This document shows, one piece after another, positions 8,154 through 20,281 of a stretch of 64,000 nt of DNA. Numbering within the stretch: position 1 is the stretch's first letter; each line of letters opens with the position of its first letter. The stretch is from the NCBI RefSeq assembly GCF_016612535.1, contig NZ_JAENXS010000002.1, positions 1,054,001-1,118,000 of the forward strand. Direction: 5' to 3'. Origin of the DNA: Bradyrhizobium diazoefficiens. Its GTDB lineage: Bacteria; Pseudomonadota; Alphaproteobacteria; Rhizobiales; Xanthobacteraceae. The notes under the pieces were generated by a model. It saw only the letters and a list, made by a program, of their open reading frames with translations. It made no database searches and was not told where the DNA came from. The position numbers were made by a program, and so were the translations under genes.

Positions 8154-9440
8154 AAGCACCGAGACGAAGAACCCGTCCGTGCCGGTGCGGCGCGGGGTCA
8201 TCAGCCAGCCCTCAGGCGATTGCATCGCGGCTGCCGCAAACGCCTCGGCCTTGTCCCAGAGTACGCTCGCGGTCTGTTCCGGCGGCACCACCGCGAACTC
8301 CGGATGCCGGCCGATGAATGCCCTCACCTGCGCGCCGTTCTCCTCTGACAGCACCGAGCAGGTGATGTAGGCGATGCGGCCGCCGGCCTTCACCAGCGGC
8401 ACCGCGCGCTCCAGCACCTCGGCCTGGTCCTTGAGGCGGATCTCCAGCGCGCCCGGCCGCATGCGCCATTTGGCGTCGGGATTGCGGCGCCAGGTTCCGG
8501 TTCCCGTGCAGGGGGCGTCGATCACGACGAGGTCGGCGGTGGCGCTGATATCGGCCAGCGGATCGGCCTCGCCTTTGGGCGTGCGGATTTCGGCATTGTG
8601 GACGCCGGCGCGCGACAGGCGCTCGTGAATGGGCACAAGCTGCCGCTTCTCGCTGTCGGTCGCGATCAGCCGGCCCTTGCCCTGCATCATCGCGGCGAGC
8701 GCCAGCGTCTTGCCGCCGGCGCCTGCACAGAGATCGATCACCTGCTCGCCGGGTTTTGCCGCCGTGAGCAAGGCCGCGATCTGCGATCCTTCATCCTGCA
8801 CTTCAACGCCGCCCTTGATGAAATCCTCTTCCGCCTGGATGCCGGGGTTGCGCGCATCGGCCGAAAGCGCGATGCGCAGGCCATTTGGCGACCATTGCGT
8901 CGGTTTCGCATGAAGATGAGCCAACGCCTTCAGCACCTTGTCGCGGCTGGATTTTAGCGTGTTGACGCGCAAGTCCAACGGCGCCCGGCTCGCCATCGCG
9001 ACGGCTTCCGCCGCGCGGTCGTCGCCGAAGATTTTTGCCAGATGGGAATCGAGCCATTCCGGGTAGTCGCCGGCAATCGCAGCGGGCGCATCTTTCAGGG
9101 AACGCGAGGCCAACGCCGCCTGCTCGGCCTCCGTCAGCGGTTCGGGTGCAAACCGGCTGCCGTCGAACATGGCCGCCATGGTTGCGGTGTCCATGTTGCG
9201 CTCGAGGCGGAGCATGCCGATCAGGCGCGCACGCGCGCTGTCGGAATCCATCAGGAACGCGCTCGAGGCATAGCGGCGCAGCACGTCCCAGACGAGACCG
9301 GCAATCGCCGCGCGGTCGCCGGAGCCGGCAAAGCGGTGCGCGGTGCCCCACTCCTTCAGCGCCTTGGCCGCGGGCACGCGGTCCTTCTCGATGGTGTTGA
9401 TCACTTCAATGGCTGCGGACAGCCGGGCAGCGGGAGTCAT
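8130..9440 (-). CDS. RsmB-type 16S rRNA m5C methyltransferase
   Basis: This 436-residue member of the RsmB/NSUN family methylates a cytosine carbon 5 in RNA using S-adenosylmethionine. Visible parts are an NusB-like N-terminal region, the SAM-binding loop VIDLCAGAGGKT (about residue 240), motif IV DAPCTGTGTWRRNPD (about 312) and motif VI ITCSVLSEENGAQV (about 360), which contains the catalytic cysteine. The ribosomal target is inferred from the family. The MAPEG gene lies 35 bases upstream on the same strand. The final eight residues are encoded inside an intergenic repeat. Confidence 0.9.
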   Translation of the reverse strand: MTPAARLSAAIEVINTIEKDRVPAAKALKEWGTAHRFAGSGDRAAIAGLVWDVLRRYASSAFLMDSDSARARLIGMLRLERNMDTATMAAMFDGSRFAPEPLTEAEQAALASRSLKDAPAAIAGDYPEWLDSHLAKIFGDDRAAEAVAMASRAPLDLRVNTLKSSRDKVLKALAHLHAKPTQWSPNGLRIALSADARNPGIQAEEDFIKGGVEVQDEGSQIAALLTAAKPGEQVIDLCAGAGGKTLALAAMMQGKGRLIATDSEKRQLVPIHERLSRAGVHNAEIRTPKGEADPLADISATADLVVIDAPCTGTGTWRRNPDAKWRMRPGALEIRLKDQAEVLERAVPLVKAGGRIAYITCSVLSEENGAQVRAFIGRHPEFAVVPPEQTASVLWDKAEAFAAAAMQSPEGWLMTPRRTGTDGFFVSVLRRVVREA

Positions 9441-9475
9441 TTGAATCTTTCAGATCAGGATTGGCGGGCAAGCGC

Positions 9476-9898
9476 CTAGATCAGCAACAGAATTTTCAGT
9501 ACGAAGTAGATCCACATCGCCAGCAGCACCAGCACGCCGGCGAGCCAGACCGACGAGCGCCGGCCGAAATCGTTCGAGGCGACGAACACGCCGGCATGGA
9601 CAAGGCGCGTCACCACGAACACCCAGGACATCAGCACGATGAAGACGTCGGCATGGCGCAGCGGCAGCGCCAGCGCGATCAGGGCGTAGAACAGCAGCGG
9701 CAGCTCGAACTGGTTGCGGTAGCAATTGGCGATTTGGGTGGTGCCCTTCGGCCAGTTCGGCTCGCCGAGCGCAATGTCAGGGATCCTGGTCTCGCCCGAG
9801 ACCAGCGCCCGCCGCCGCCCGAACACCATACCGATCAGGAGCGCGAAAGTGAGACCGACCTGCACGAAGACAGGCAGCAAGACCATTTGGACAGACAT
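9476..9898 (-). CDS. MAPEG family membrane protein
   Basis: This integral membrane protein of 140 residues has four predicted membrane segments. The family signature is a polar stretch after helix 1 (RRRALVSGETR) and the NCYRNQFELPLLFY segment. MAPEG proteins include glutathione transferases and peroxidases of lipid substrates, but bacterial members of this type are mostly uncharacterised. The ATG at 9898 (MSVQMVLLP) fits the first membrane helix better than the upstream start at 9937. It probably shares a transcript with the downstream methyltransferase gene. Confidence 0.85.
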   Translation of the reverse strand: MSVQMVLLPVFVQVGLTFALLIGMVFGRRRALVSGETRIPDIALGEPNWPKGTTQIANCYRNQFELPLLFYALIALALPLRHADVFIVLMSWVFVVTRLVHAGVFVASNDFGRRSSVWLAGVLVLLAMWIYFVLKILLLI

Positions 9899-10118
9899 CG
9901 GAACTTTCCCGTCAGGCGGCGTGCCGCGGCCCGTCATTAGCCGCGTCTCCTGGCCCTGACAATCGACGAGTTGAACCGGCGTTCCCGGTCAGGCGACCAA
10001 CCGCCGATCATTGAAGCGATTTTGGCCCCTGCACGATTGCGTGCTTTAAATTTTGTTCGTCGTGATCCATGCCCGCGTTGTCATCGTTCCGACGCGCGAC
10101 CACGGCTACGATGATCCC

Positions 10119-10959
10119 ATGTCCGAATTTCGCCTCACGCAGATTTCCGACACGCATCTCGGCCGCCGCTTTCCTGGCCTGATCGCAAACTTCCAGGCGG
10201 TCAGCGAGCACATCGACGCTGACAGGCCTGATCTCGTCATCAACACCGGCGACGTTTCCTTCGACGGACCGACCAGCCGGGATGACGTTATGTTCGCGAA
10301 AGGCCTGCACGACGCGCTGCCCGTCGACTGTCGCTATCTTCCAGGCAATCACGACATCGGCGACAACCCGACCGCACTCGGGCCGGCGCCGAAGCCGCCG
10401 ATAGCGGAAACGCACCGCCAGCAATTTCGCGACATCATCGGCGAGGACCATTGGTCGTTCGAGGCCGCCGGCTGGCGTTTCATCGGCCTCAACTCGCTGG
10501 TGATGAATTCAGGGCTCGCGTTCGAGGCCGAGCAGTTCGATTGGCTTGCTTCTGAAATTGCGCACGTGAACGGCAAGCCGGTCGCGCTGTTCCTGCACAA
10601 GCCGGTGTTTCTCAATCTACCCGATGACCCCGAACTCCCGGAGACTTCGATCCGCTACGTACCGCAGCCGGCACGGGCGCGGCTGATAGAGATGTTTGCA
10701 AATGTCGATCTCCGCCTCATCGCCAGCGGTCACGTGCACCAGCGCCGCGACTTCACGTTCCGCCATACGCGGCACGTCTGGGCGCCGTCGGCCGGCTTCA
10801 AGATCAACGACGCGCGTCAGGACCGGATCGCGAAAGGAAACCGGCCTCGTCGAGTACCGCTTCGCCCCTGATAGCTTTGAAGTCCGCCACGTCCGCGCGG
10901 CGGGCCAGGTCGATATCGATATTGAGGAGCTCTTTGCCCAGATGGGCGGCGAGCACTAG
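10119..10959 (+). pseudogene. Metallophosphoesterase, frameshifted near its end
   Basis: The first 240 residues are a calcineurin-like phosphoesterase with metal-binding motifs SDTHLG, NTGDVSFDG, GNHD and a final GHVHQRRD, matching the cAMP phosphodiesterase-like group. In the ATG frame the protein ends at 10871 with an arginine-proline-rich tail. The +1 frame instead gives a sensible continuation (ETGLVEYRFAPDSFEVRHV and onwards) to a stop at 10957-10959. Removing one A from the AAA run at 10833-10835 joins the two frames. It is either a sequencing error or a real late frameshift; the catalytic part is intact. Confidence 0.7.
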
Positions 10960-10967
10960 CGCCTGTC

Positions 10968-11273
10968 TCAGGCGACGCTCTTGAGATCCTGCTGGATCGC
11001 GGCCAGCAACGATTGCAGCGCTTCGCTGGTCACGGTCTCGGCCTTGTGAGGCTGGACGCTGGCGGGCTGAACGCTCGCGGACCGCGCAGCAATGACTGGA
11101 CGTTTCGGAAACGGCGGCGGTGGCGTCGGCATCGAGGCTTGGGTGAAGCTGCTCTCGTCCTCGGCATAAACGAACTTGCCATGGATGACGTCGTCGCGAC
11201 GGCCCATGACGAACATGGTCGCCCAATAGCCGGCGGCCAAAACAATGACGCAGAAAACACTGATCTCTAACAT
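10968..11273 (-). CDS. Small membrane-anchored hypothetical protein
   Basis: This 101-residue protein has one N-terminal membrane helix (ISVFCVIVLAAGYWATMFVM). A cytoplasmic-type tail follows, rich in proline (TPPPPFPKRP), with a final amphipathic helix (SEALQSLLAAIQQDLKSVA). No enzyme motif is visible. The ATG at 11273 is chosen over an upstream TTG. It converges on the metallophosphoesterase gene, 8 bases away. Confidence 0.6.
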   Translation of the reverse strand: MLEISVFCVIVLAAGYWATMFVMGRRDDVIHGKFVYAEDESSFTQASMPTPPPPFPKRPVIAARSASVQPASVQPHKAETVTSEALQSLLAAIQQDLKSVA

Positions 11274-11466
11274 CGCAACACCCAAAATATGCGCGATGAT
11301 TCAATGCCTTCGCCCGGACGTCAATGAACCCTCGGTCACACCTGCTCGCTTTTAAGGGCAGGTGTGGCCGATCGGTGACTCTTTGTTAACTATCGATATC
11401 CGGGGTGTGATACCGGCGTAACGCAAAGACGCTCCAGACCGTCAGAAGACGGTCCAGGCCTGACAG

Positions 11467-12489
11467 CTAAGCCTTATCCGGCCCGACCCGGACCAGCTGC
11501 TTGCCGAAATTGGCGCCCTTCAGGAGCCCGATGAAGGCGCCGGGGGCGCTCTCCAGGCCCTCGGTGACGAATTCCTTGTACTTCACCTTGCCGTCGCGGA
11601 CCCAACCCGACATGTCGCGCAGGAAGTCGCCGTGACGCGAGGCGAAATCGGAGACGATGAAGCCGCGAAAGGTCAGCCGCTTGGTCAGCGTCGCGCGCAT
11701 CATCGATGCCGCCCATTTCGGCGGCTTGGCTTCGGTGTCGTTGTAATGGGCGATCAGGCCGCAGACCGGCACACGCGCGAAGGCATTGAGCAGCGGGAAC
11801 ACCGCTTCGAACACGGCGCCGCCGACATTCTCGAAATAGACGTCGATGCCTTTCGGGCAGGCATCCTTCAGCTTCGCGGCGAGATCGGGGTCGCGGTGAT
11901 CGACGCAGGCATCGAAGCCGAGCTCTTTCACCACGTAGTCGCACTTGTCCTTGCCACCGGCGATACCGACGGCCCGTGCGCCCTTGATCCTCGCGATCTG
12001 ACCCACGGCCGAGCCGACCGCGCCGGAGGCGCCGGCGACGACGACGGTCTCACCCGCTTGCGGCTTGCCGATGTCGAGCAGGCCCGTATACGCGGTCATT
12101 CCGGGCATGCCGAGCACGCCGATCGAGGTCGAGATCGGACCGAGTTTGGGATCGACCTTGATGAGGCCCTTGCCGTCCGAGATCGCGTTGGTCTGCCAGC
12201 CGGTACGGGCACGGACGATGTCGCCCTTGGCAAAGTCGGGATTGTTGGAGGCGGCGACCTCGCTCACCGCCTCGCCTTCCATCACGCCGCCGACCGGAAC
12301 CGGCGCGGCATAGGACGGACCGTCGCTCATGCGCCCGCGCATATAGGGATCGAGTGACAGCCAGATCGTGCGCAGCAAAACTTCGCCTGCGCCAGGCGCG
12401 GGAATCGCGAATTCCTCCAGACGAAAATCAGACGATTTGGGCTCGCCGACGGGACGCGCGGCGAGAACGATGCGTTTGCCTTGGGACAT
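11467..12489 (-). CDS. NADP-dependent oxidoreductase, zinc-free MDR family
   Basis: This 340-residue medium-chain reductase belongs to the leukotriene-B4 dehydrogenase / CurA group, which reduces double bonds of enones with NADPH. The family marks are visible: SLDPYMRGRM in the N-terminal domain, the nucleotide loop VAGASGAVGSAVGQ, GGKDKCDYVVKELGFD, and YFENVGG. No zinc ligands are present. The ATG at 12489 has GGAGGAA six bases upstream. It is divergent from the chemotaxis receptor gene. A 7-bp stem at 11437-11454 follows the gene but lacks a T run. Confidence 0.9.
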   Translation of the reverse strand: MSQGKRIVLAARPVGEPKSSDFRLEEFAIPAPGAGEVLLRTIWLSLDPYMRGRMSDGPSYAAPVPVGGVMEGEAVSEVAASNNPDFAKGDIVRARTGWQTNAISDGKGLIKVDPKLGPISTSIGVLGMPGMTAYTGLLDIGKPQAGETVVVAGASGAVGSAVGQIARIKGARAVGIAGGKDKCDYVVKELGFDACVDHRDPDLAAKLKDACPKGIDVYFENVGGAVFEAVFPLLNAFARVPVCGLIAHYNDTEAKPPKWAASMMRATLTKRLTFRGFIVSDFASRHGDFLRDMSGWVRDGKVKYKEFVTEGLESAPGAFIGLLKGANFGKQLVRVGPDKA

Positions 12490-12626
12490 GATGGCTTCCT
12501 CCAGATTGTTTGTCGCAGTCATTTAGGAGGTGCGTCGCAGCGAAGCAAACTGTTGCTCAATTAAGGCTTTGGTCGCGATTGCGAACTAAGATTACGCAGC
12601 GATTCCATGACCAAAGAGCCCATCCG

Positions 12627-14756
12627 GTGTCAGAGCTTTCCCTGCCGTCCGTGCATTCCTCCAAGATCGGCGCGAAGGGTGGCATCAGCCTGCGTTGGCG
12701 TGTCCTGGCAGGCAACCTGATCACGAGCCTCCTGGCGTTGGCTTTCGCCGGGGCAGTCGCCTGGGGCGGATGGGGCGATCTGCGCAAGCGTGAGGCGGCC
12801 GCGCGCTCACTAAACGCCTTCGAGCTGGTGATGAAGGCCAACAGCCTCATTCCAGCCGAACGTACCGCCTGGTTCGCGGTGGCAACCCCGGCCGACCCGG
12901 CCACGCCGGACAAGCTATCGGCCCTCGACAAGGCCATCGTCAACACGGATGCCGCCATCGGCGCGGCCAAAGCGGCTATTCGCGCGGCGGAGCTGCCAAC
13001 GAAATCGATCGAAGCGGCCGAGCAGGCGTTGCAGCAGCTGCGCAGTGCGGGCCGTCAGGCCGTGGTCCTGCCCAAGCCGCAACGCCCCGCCAACAGCCAG
13101 ACAGCGATCGTGGATGGACTTGCACGCTCTATCGACGCCCTCACCGCGGCGACAAGCGAGGCCTCGATCAACCTGTCGCGGACCGGCAGCGACATCGAGA
13201 ACCTGCTGTCTTCGGCGGCGTTGGCGCAGAGCGCACAAAGCATGCGCGCCATCAATGGCGCACGTGCCGCCGTGCTCGGCCTTTTCGCTCGCAACCAGCC
13301 CCTGTCGGCAGCCCAGCGCGTCGAGGTGACCGAATTGACGGGGCAGGTCGCGCTGATCTGGATGCAGATCGAGCAAGGCGTGCACAATGTCGGCGATGCG
13401 CCAGCGCTCGTGAACGCCATCGACAAGGTGCGCGCGAAGCTGATGACCGAAGGCGAGCCGCGGCTTCGCGAGATGGTCGCGGCCGCACGCGAAGACCGTC
13501 CCAGCCCGATCAGCGAGGCCGAGTGGCCCGGCTGGCTCGCGCCCGTCATGAACAGCGTCCTGGGCTTGCGCGACGCCGCCCTGACCTTTGCCCATGACGC
13601 CAACGACACTGCGATCGCGCAGACGCAGATGCGGCTGACTTGGGCGCTCGCGGCCCTGCTGGTCGTGCTGATCGCCTCGGCCGCCGTCGTGATCGCCGTG
13701 ATGCGCCAGGTGATCGGCCCGCTGGTGCGACTGACCGGAACGACGCTGCGGCTCGCCGACGGCGAGCTCGACGCTGAAATCCCCGACGGGCATCGCAAGG
13801 ACGAGATCGGCACCATGGCTGGCGCGCTCCAGATCTTCAAGAACGCGCTGATTGCGAAAAGGCTCGCCGACGAGGATGCCGCACGCAACGCCGAAGCGCA
13901 GATCGAGCGCGGCCGCCGCGTGAACCTCATCACGCGCGATTTCGAGACCGTGATCGGCCAGATCGTGGGTACGGTTTCGTCGGCGGCGACCGAGCTTGAA
14001 GGTTCGGCCGGCACGTTGAACACGACCGCCGATCGCTCGCAGACGCTGACGACGGCCGTCGCAGCGGCGTCCGAGGAGGCATCCGCCAATGTGCAGTCGG
14101 TCGCCTCCGCGACCGAAGAGCTGACATCGTCGGTCAACGAGATCAGCCGGCAGGTCCAGGAATCCGCGCGCGTGGCGGGCGATGCGGTTCAGCAGGCCCG
14201 CCGCACCAACGATCGCGTCGGCGAATTGTCACTGGCCGCAAGCCGGATCGGCGACGTCATCGAGCTCATCAACTCGATCGCGGGCCAGACCAACCTGCTG
14301 GCGCTGAACGCAACCATCGAGGCCGCGCGCGCGGGCGATGCCGGCCGCGGCTTCGCGGTGGTCGCCTCGGAAGTGAAGGCGCTGGCGCAGCAGACCGCAA
14401 AGGCGACCGAGGAAATCCATCAGCAGATCGGCAACGTCCAGGCCGCGACGCAGGAATCGGTCGGCGCCATCAAGGCGATCAGCGAGACGATCGAGAGATT
14501 GTCGGAAATCTCCTCGACGATTGCCGCGGCCGTCGAGGAACAGGGCGCAGCCACGCAGGAAATTGCCCGGAACGTGCAGCAGGCGGCGCACGGCACTCAG
14601 CAGGTCTCCGCCAACATCAACGACGTCCAGCAGGGCGCCAGCGCGACCGGCTCGGCCTCGTCACAGGTGCTGACCGCCGCCCAATTGCTCGCCTCGGATT
14701 CGAGCCGCCTCAAGCTCGAGGTCGGGAAATTTCTCGAGGCCGTGCGCGCCGCCTGA
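12627..14756 (+). CDS. Methyl-accepting chemotaxis protein
   Basis: This is a transmembrane chemoreceptor of about 709 residues. Membrane helices lie near residues 20-45 and 335-362 and enclose a large, mostly helical periplasmic sensor region. A HAMP domain ([20 protein letters not shown]) follows, then the cytoplasmic signalling coiled coil, whose hairpin tip (about residue 550) carries the conserved [20 protein letters not shown]. It would control CheA; the ligand is unknown. The start is uncertain: the GTG at 12627 is taken because the frame upstream (to 12510) does not look like this family. Confidence 0.88.
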   Translation: MSELSLPSVHSSKIGAKGGISLRWRVLAGNLITSLLALAFAGAVAWGGWGDLRKREAAARSLNAFELVMKANSLIPAERTAWFAVATPADPATPDKLSALDKAIVNTDAAIGAAKAAIRAAELPTKSIEAAEQALQQLRSAGRQAVVLPKPQRPANSQTAIVDGLARSIDALTAATSEASINLSRTGSDIENLLSSAALAQSAQSMRAINGARAAVLGLFARNQPLSAAQRVEVTELTGQVALIWMQIEQGVHNVGDAPALVNAIDKVRAKLMTEGEPRLREMVAAAREDRPSPISEAEWPGWLAPVMNSVLGLRDAALTFAHDANDTAIAQTQMRLTWALAALLVVLIASAAVVIAVMRQVIGPLVRLTGTTLRLADGELDAEIPDGHRKDEIGTMAGALQIFKNALIAKRLADEDAARNAEAQIERGRRVNLITRDFETVIGQIVGTVSSAATELEGSAGTLNTTADRSQTLTTAVAAASEEASANVQSVASATEELTSSVNEISRQVQESARVAGDAVQQARRTNDRVGELSLAASRIGDVIELINSIAGQTNLLALNATIEAARAGDAGRGFAVVASEVKALAQQTAKATEEIHQQIGNVQAATQESVGAIKAISETIERLSEISSTIAAAVEEQGAATQEIARNVQQAAHGTQQVSANINDVQQGASATGSASSQVLTAAQLLASDSSRLKLEVGKFLEAVRAA

Positions 14757-14768
14757 GGCGGTTGAGGA

Positions 14769-16741
<1,973 letters not shown>

Positions 16742-18232
16742 ATGGTCGACAAGCAACGCATCATTCCGCTGATCGTGGCCACCGCGCTCTTCATGGAGAA
16801 CATGGACTCCACGGTGATCGCCACATCGCTGCCGGCGATCGCGGCCGATATCGGCACCAGCCCGCTGACGCTGAAGCTCGCGATCACGTCCTACCTGTTG
16901 TCGCTCGCGGTGTTCATCCCGGCAAGCGGCTGGACCGCTGACAGATTCGGCGCGCGCATGGTGTTCGCGATTGCGGTGGGCGTGTTCATGGTCGGCTCGA
17001 TCGGCTGCGCGCTCTCGGGCTCGGTCACGGACTTCGTGTTCGCACGTATTCTCCAGGGCATGGGCGGCGCGATGATGACGCCGGTCGGCCGTCTCGTGCT
17101 GCTTCGTTCGGTCGACAAAAGCGCACTGGTCAATGCGATGGCGTGGGTGACGGTCCCTGCCCTGATCGGTCCGGTGATCGGCCCGCCGCTCGGCGGCTTC
17201 ATTACCACTTACGCGTCATGGCACTGGATCTTCCTGATCAACATTCCGATCGGTCTGCTCGGCATCTTCATGGCGCTGAAGTTCATCGATCCGATCAAGA
17301 GCGAGACGCAGGAGAAGTTCGATCTCTACGGCATGGTGCTCGCCGGCATCGGGCTTGCCGGCATCGCGTTCGGCCTCTCGGTCGCCGGCCTCAACCTGCT
17401 GCCCTGGAGCACGGTTGCAGCCCTGGTCGTGGGCGGCGCGGTCTCGATGACGCTCTACGTCATTCACGCCCGGCGGACTGGATCGCCGGTGCTGGATTTC
17501 TCGCTCCTGAACCTGCCGACGCTGCGCGCGGCGATCGTCGGCGGCTTCCTGTTCCGGCTCGGCATCGGCGCCCTGCCCTTCCTGCTCCCGCTCTTGATGC
17601 AGATCGGGTTCGGGCTGTCGCCGTTCCGGTCCGGTCTCGTCACCTTCGGTTCCTCGCTCGGTGCGATGGGCATGAAGACGCTGGCTGCGCGCCTCATCCG
17701 CACCTTCGGCTTCCGCAACCTGATGACGGTGAATGCGGTGGTGAGTGCGGTTTTCCTCGCTGCATGTGGGCTGTTCACGGTCACGACGCCGCTGCTGATC
17801 ATCATGATCATCCTCGTTGTCGGCGGGTTCTTCCGCTCGCTCGAGTTCACCGCGATCAACACGGTCGCCTATGCCGATGTCGAGGCGGCCCAGATGAGCC
17901 GCGCCACCACCCTTGTCAGCGTCAACCAGCAGCTCGCGGTCTCGGCCGGCGTCGCGGTCGGCGCTGCGTCAGTGGAGACGACGATGTGGCTCAGCCATGT
18001 CAGCGAGCTCAACGCGACCGTATTCGCGCCGGCTTTCGTCGTGGTCGCCGTAACGTCGGCTGTGTCGAGCTGGTTCTTCTGGCAGATGCCCGCCGACGCC
18101 GGCCACGAGATCTCCGGCCGCAAGGTGGCGGAGATCGCGAGCCGCAAGGGTGCCGGCAAGGGCGCGGCCACGGCTGCCGTCAAGGCCGCGACCGAGGATA
18201 CCCAGGACGTTCGGGATCAGCGGCTGGGGTAA
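16742..18232 (+). CDS. MFS transporter, DHA2 drug:proton antiporter family
   Basis: This 496-residue polytopic membrane protein is of the EmrB/QacA type. The opening (LIVATALFMENMDSTVIATS) carries the family motif D1. ILQGMGGAMMTPVGR and the antiporter motif C, GPVIGPPLGGFI, follow. About 14 membrane helices are expected. It would export toxic organic compounds in exchange for protons; the substrate cannot be predicted. The C-terminal 35 residues are a charged alanine- and lysine-rich tail. No membrane-fusion partner or regulator gene is adjacent. Confidence 0.88.
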   Translation: MVDKQRIIPLIVATALFMENMDSTVIATSLPAIAADIGTSPLTLKLAITSYLLSLAVFIPASGWTADRFGARMVFAIAVGVFMVGSIGCALSGSVTDFVFARILQGMGGAMMTPVGRLVLLRSVDKSALVNAMAWVTVPALIGPVIGPPLGGFITTYASWHWIFLINIPIGLLGIFMALKFIDPIKSETQEKFDLYGMVLAGIGLAGIAFGLSVAGLNLLPWSTVAALVVGGAVSMTLYVIHARRTGSPVLDFSLLNLPTLRAAIVGGFLFRLGIGALPFLLPLLMQIGFGLSPFRSGLVTFGSSLGAMGMKTLAARLIRTFGFRNLMTVNAVVSAVFLAACGLFTVTTPLLIIMIILVVGGFFRSLEFTAINTVAYADVEAAQMSRATTLVSVNQQLAVSAGVAVGAASVETTMWLSHVSELNATVFAPAFVVVAVTSAVSSWFFWQMPADAGHEISGRKVAEIASRKGAGKGAATAAVKAATEDTQDVRDQRLG

Positions 18233-18241
18233 GTTTTCCGC

Positions 18242-18307
18242 GTAGCCCGGATGCAGCGAAGCGCAATCCGGGACTGCCCCGCATCCGCTTCGCTCCATGC
18301 GGGCTAC
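18242..18307. repeat. Palindromic repeat, GTAGCCCGG family
   Basis: The left arm GTAGCCCGGATGCAGCGAAG is partly complementary to the right arm CTTCGCTCCATGCGGGCTAC. It lies between the MFS and rlmE 3' ends and contains the rlmE stop codon (18304-18306). Relatives are at 31862-31948 and 63649-63734. Confidence 0.8.
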
Positions 18308-18996
18308 ATCGCACCGCGAAATCCCGTCGCCAGCACGTAGCGCTCCGATGAATCGGCTCGGCTCGCTGCCGGCTTCACATGCCGCACGGTGGCAAAATCG
18401 CGCTTGAGCTGGGCGAGCAGATCGGCGTCCGCGCCGCTCTGGAACGTTTTTGCCAGAAACGCCCCGCCGGGCTTGAGCACATCGCAGGCGAACGCGGCTG
18501 CGGTCTCGATCAGGCCGACGATGCGGAGCTGGTCGGTCTTGCGGTGACCGGTGGTGTTGGCAGCCATGTCGGACATCACGATGTCGGCGCCGCCGTCGAG
18601 CATGGCCTTGAGCTTGTCGGGGGCGTCGTTGTCCATGAAATCGAGCTGCGCGAACTCGACGCCGGCAATCTCTGGGATTTCCAACAGATCGATCGCGACG
18701 ACCTTGCCCTTGCCGTCGACCGAGCCGACGCGCTTGGCTGCGATCTGGCTCCAGCCTCCAGGCGCGGCGCCGAGATCGACCACGGCCATGCCGGGCTTCA
18801 GCAGCCGATATTTGTCGTCGATCTCCAAGAGCTTGAACGCGGCGCGCGAGCGATAGCCTAGCGCCTTCGCCTTGACGACATAGGGATCGTTGAGCTGCCG
18901 CTCCAGCCAAAGCTTCGACGACAATTTGCGCTTGCCGCCGGTCTTGACCTTGGTCTTGACTTGGACGTGCAAGCGGCCGGTGGTGTCCTTGGCCAT
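18304..18996 (-). CDS. rlmE: 23S rRNA 2'-O-methyltransferase, RrmJ/FtsJ
   Basis: This 230-residue enzyme methylates the ribose of U2552 (E. coli numbering) in the A-loop of 23S rRNA. The catalytic tetrad is visible as Lys55 (RAAFKLL), Asp143 (MSDMAAN), Lys183 (LAKTFQ) and Glu218 (SSERYVLA). The SAM loop is VVDLGAAPGGWSQ (72-84). A basic N-terminal extension of about 30 residues is usual in alphaproteobacteria. It follows ppx with 1 base between stop and start, so the two are co-transcribed. Its stop codon is supplied by an intergenic repeat. Confidence 0.95.
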   Translation of the reverse strand: MAKDTTGRLHVQVKTKVKTGGKRKLSSKLWLERQLNDPYVVKAKALGYRSRAAFKLLEIDDKYRLLKPGMAVVDLGAAPGGWSQIAAKRVGSVDGKGKVVAIDLLEIPEIAGVEFAQLDFMDNDAPDKLKAMLDGGADIVMSDMAANTTGHRKTDQLRIVGLIETAAAFACDVLKPGGAFLAKTFQSGADADLLAQLKRDFATVRHVKPAASRADSSERYVLATGFRGAM

Positions 18997-18997
18997 C

Positions 18998-20068
18998 TCA
19001 CCAGCTCCTGAGCGCGCCGTCCTCGCGCATCATCTCGACCAGCATGCCTTCGCGCAGGCCGCGGTCGGCGACGCGCAGGCGTGGCAGCGGAAACGCGCGG
19101 CGGATCGCATCGAGGATGGCGCAGCCGGCCAGCACCAGGTCGGCACGTTCGACGCTGATGCAGTTGTTGCCGGCGCGCTCCTCGTAAGTCATGCCGAGCA
19201 GCCTGTCGATCGTTGCCGTGAGGTCGGTATCGTTCATCCAGATGCTGTCGATGCGGCGGCGGTCGTAGCGTGCGAGATTGAGATGGATGCCAGCGAGCGT
19301 CGTCACGGTACCCGACGTGCCGAGCAGATGCATGTCGGTGAGATCGCGGCCATGCGCTTCCGCGAACGGCGCGACGTGGTTTGCGACCTCCTGCTCCATC
19401 GCCGCGTAGATCTCAGGCGTGACGTCGCGGCCGCCGAACTGTTCGGCCAGCGTCACGACGCCAAGCGGGATCGACATCCACGCTTTTATGCGCGGCTCCG
19501 GATTCGTGCGGTCGCGCTCGATCCGCACCAGCTCGGTCGAGCCGCCGCCGATATCGAACAGGATGGCGCCTCTGCCCCTGGGGTCGACCAGCGGCGAGCA
19601 GCCGAGCATGGCGAGCGAGGCTTCGGTCTCGCGATCGATCACCTCGAGCTCGATGCCGGTCTCGGCCGCGACCCGGCTGCGAAAATCCTCCGCGTTCGAG
19701 GCGGCGCGGCAGGCCTCGGTCGCGATCAGCCGCAGCCGCTTGGCCTTGCGGAGGTTGATCTTGTCCCGGCAGATGCTGAGTGCCGCAATGGCGCGCTCGA
19801 TCGCGGCCTCGCTGATGCACCCCGTGGCCGAGACGCCCTCACCGAGCCGGATGATGCGCGAGAAGGAATCGACCACGCGAAAGCCGTCGCGGGTCGGACA
19901 GGCAATCAGGAGCCTGCAATTGTTGGTGCCGAGGTCCAGCGCCGCGTAGACGCCGGTTCCCGGCGCTTGCGCGACGACGGCCGGCTCTGTGGCCAATGCC
20001 ACCGCCGCCATCGACCCCAGCTCACCGTGCGGCGCAAGGCCGTCGCGGAGCCGCGTGTGGTCATTCAT
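18998..20068 (-). CDS. ppx: Exopolyphosphatase / pppGpp phosphohydrolase family
   Basis: This 356-residue protein of the Ppx/GppA family hydrolyses inorganic polyphosphate or pppGpp. The sugar-kinase/actin-like fold shows YAALDLGTNNCRLLIA, the second phosphate loop FDIGGGSTELV, and LGTSGTVTTLAG. The length matches short Ppx proteins lacking the HD domain. The frame is open far upstream, but the ATG at 20068 (MNDHTRL) is where the fold begins after a 35-residue lead. It forms an operon with rlmE. Confidence 0.92.
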   Translation of the reverse strand: MNDHTRLRDGLAPHGELGSMAAVALATEPAVVAQAPGTGVYAALDLGTNNCRLLIACPTRDGFRVVDSFSRIIRLGEGVSATGCISEAAIERAIAALSICRDKINLRKAKRLRLIATEACRAASNAEDFRSRVAAETGIELEVIDRETEASLAMLGCSPLVDPRGRGAILFDIGGGSTELVRIERDRTNPEPRIKAWMSIPLGVVTLAEQFGGRDVTPEIYAAMEQEVANHVAPFAEAHGRDLTDMHLLGTSGTVTTLAGIHLNLARYDRRRIDSIWMNDTDLTATIDRLLGMTYEERAGNNCISVERADLVLAGCAILDAIRRAFPLPRLRVADRGLREGMLVEMMREDGALRSW

Positions 20069-20281
20069 ATAAACTGTCTTTCCGCGGCCCGATGGACCGA
20101 GCTGGAATTGCTTTTTCGCCTGAAACTTTAGCAGCGCGGCTGGCCTGCGCAACAACGCATCACATGGGACCATGCCCATTCGTGCGTTGTCGTGAACGGA
20201 CCCGTGGGTTATCTGAATAGGGGCCCGGCCACTCCAGGCGCCCGCGAAATCGCGCAATTGCCGGCTTTTCAGGTCGTTTCC

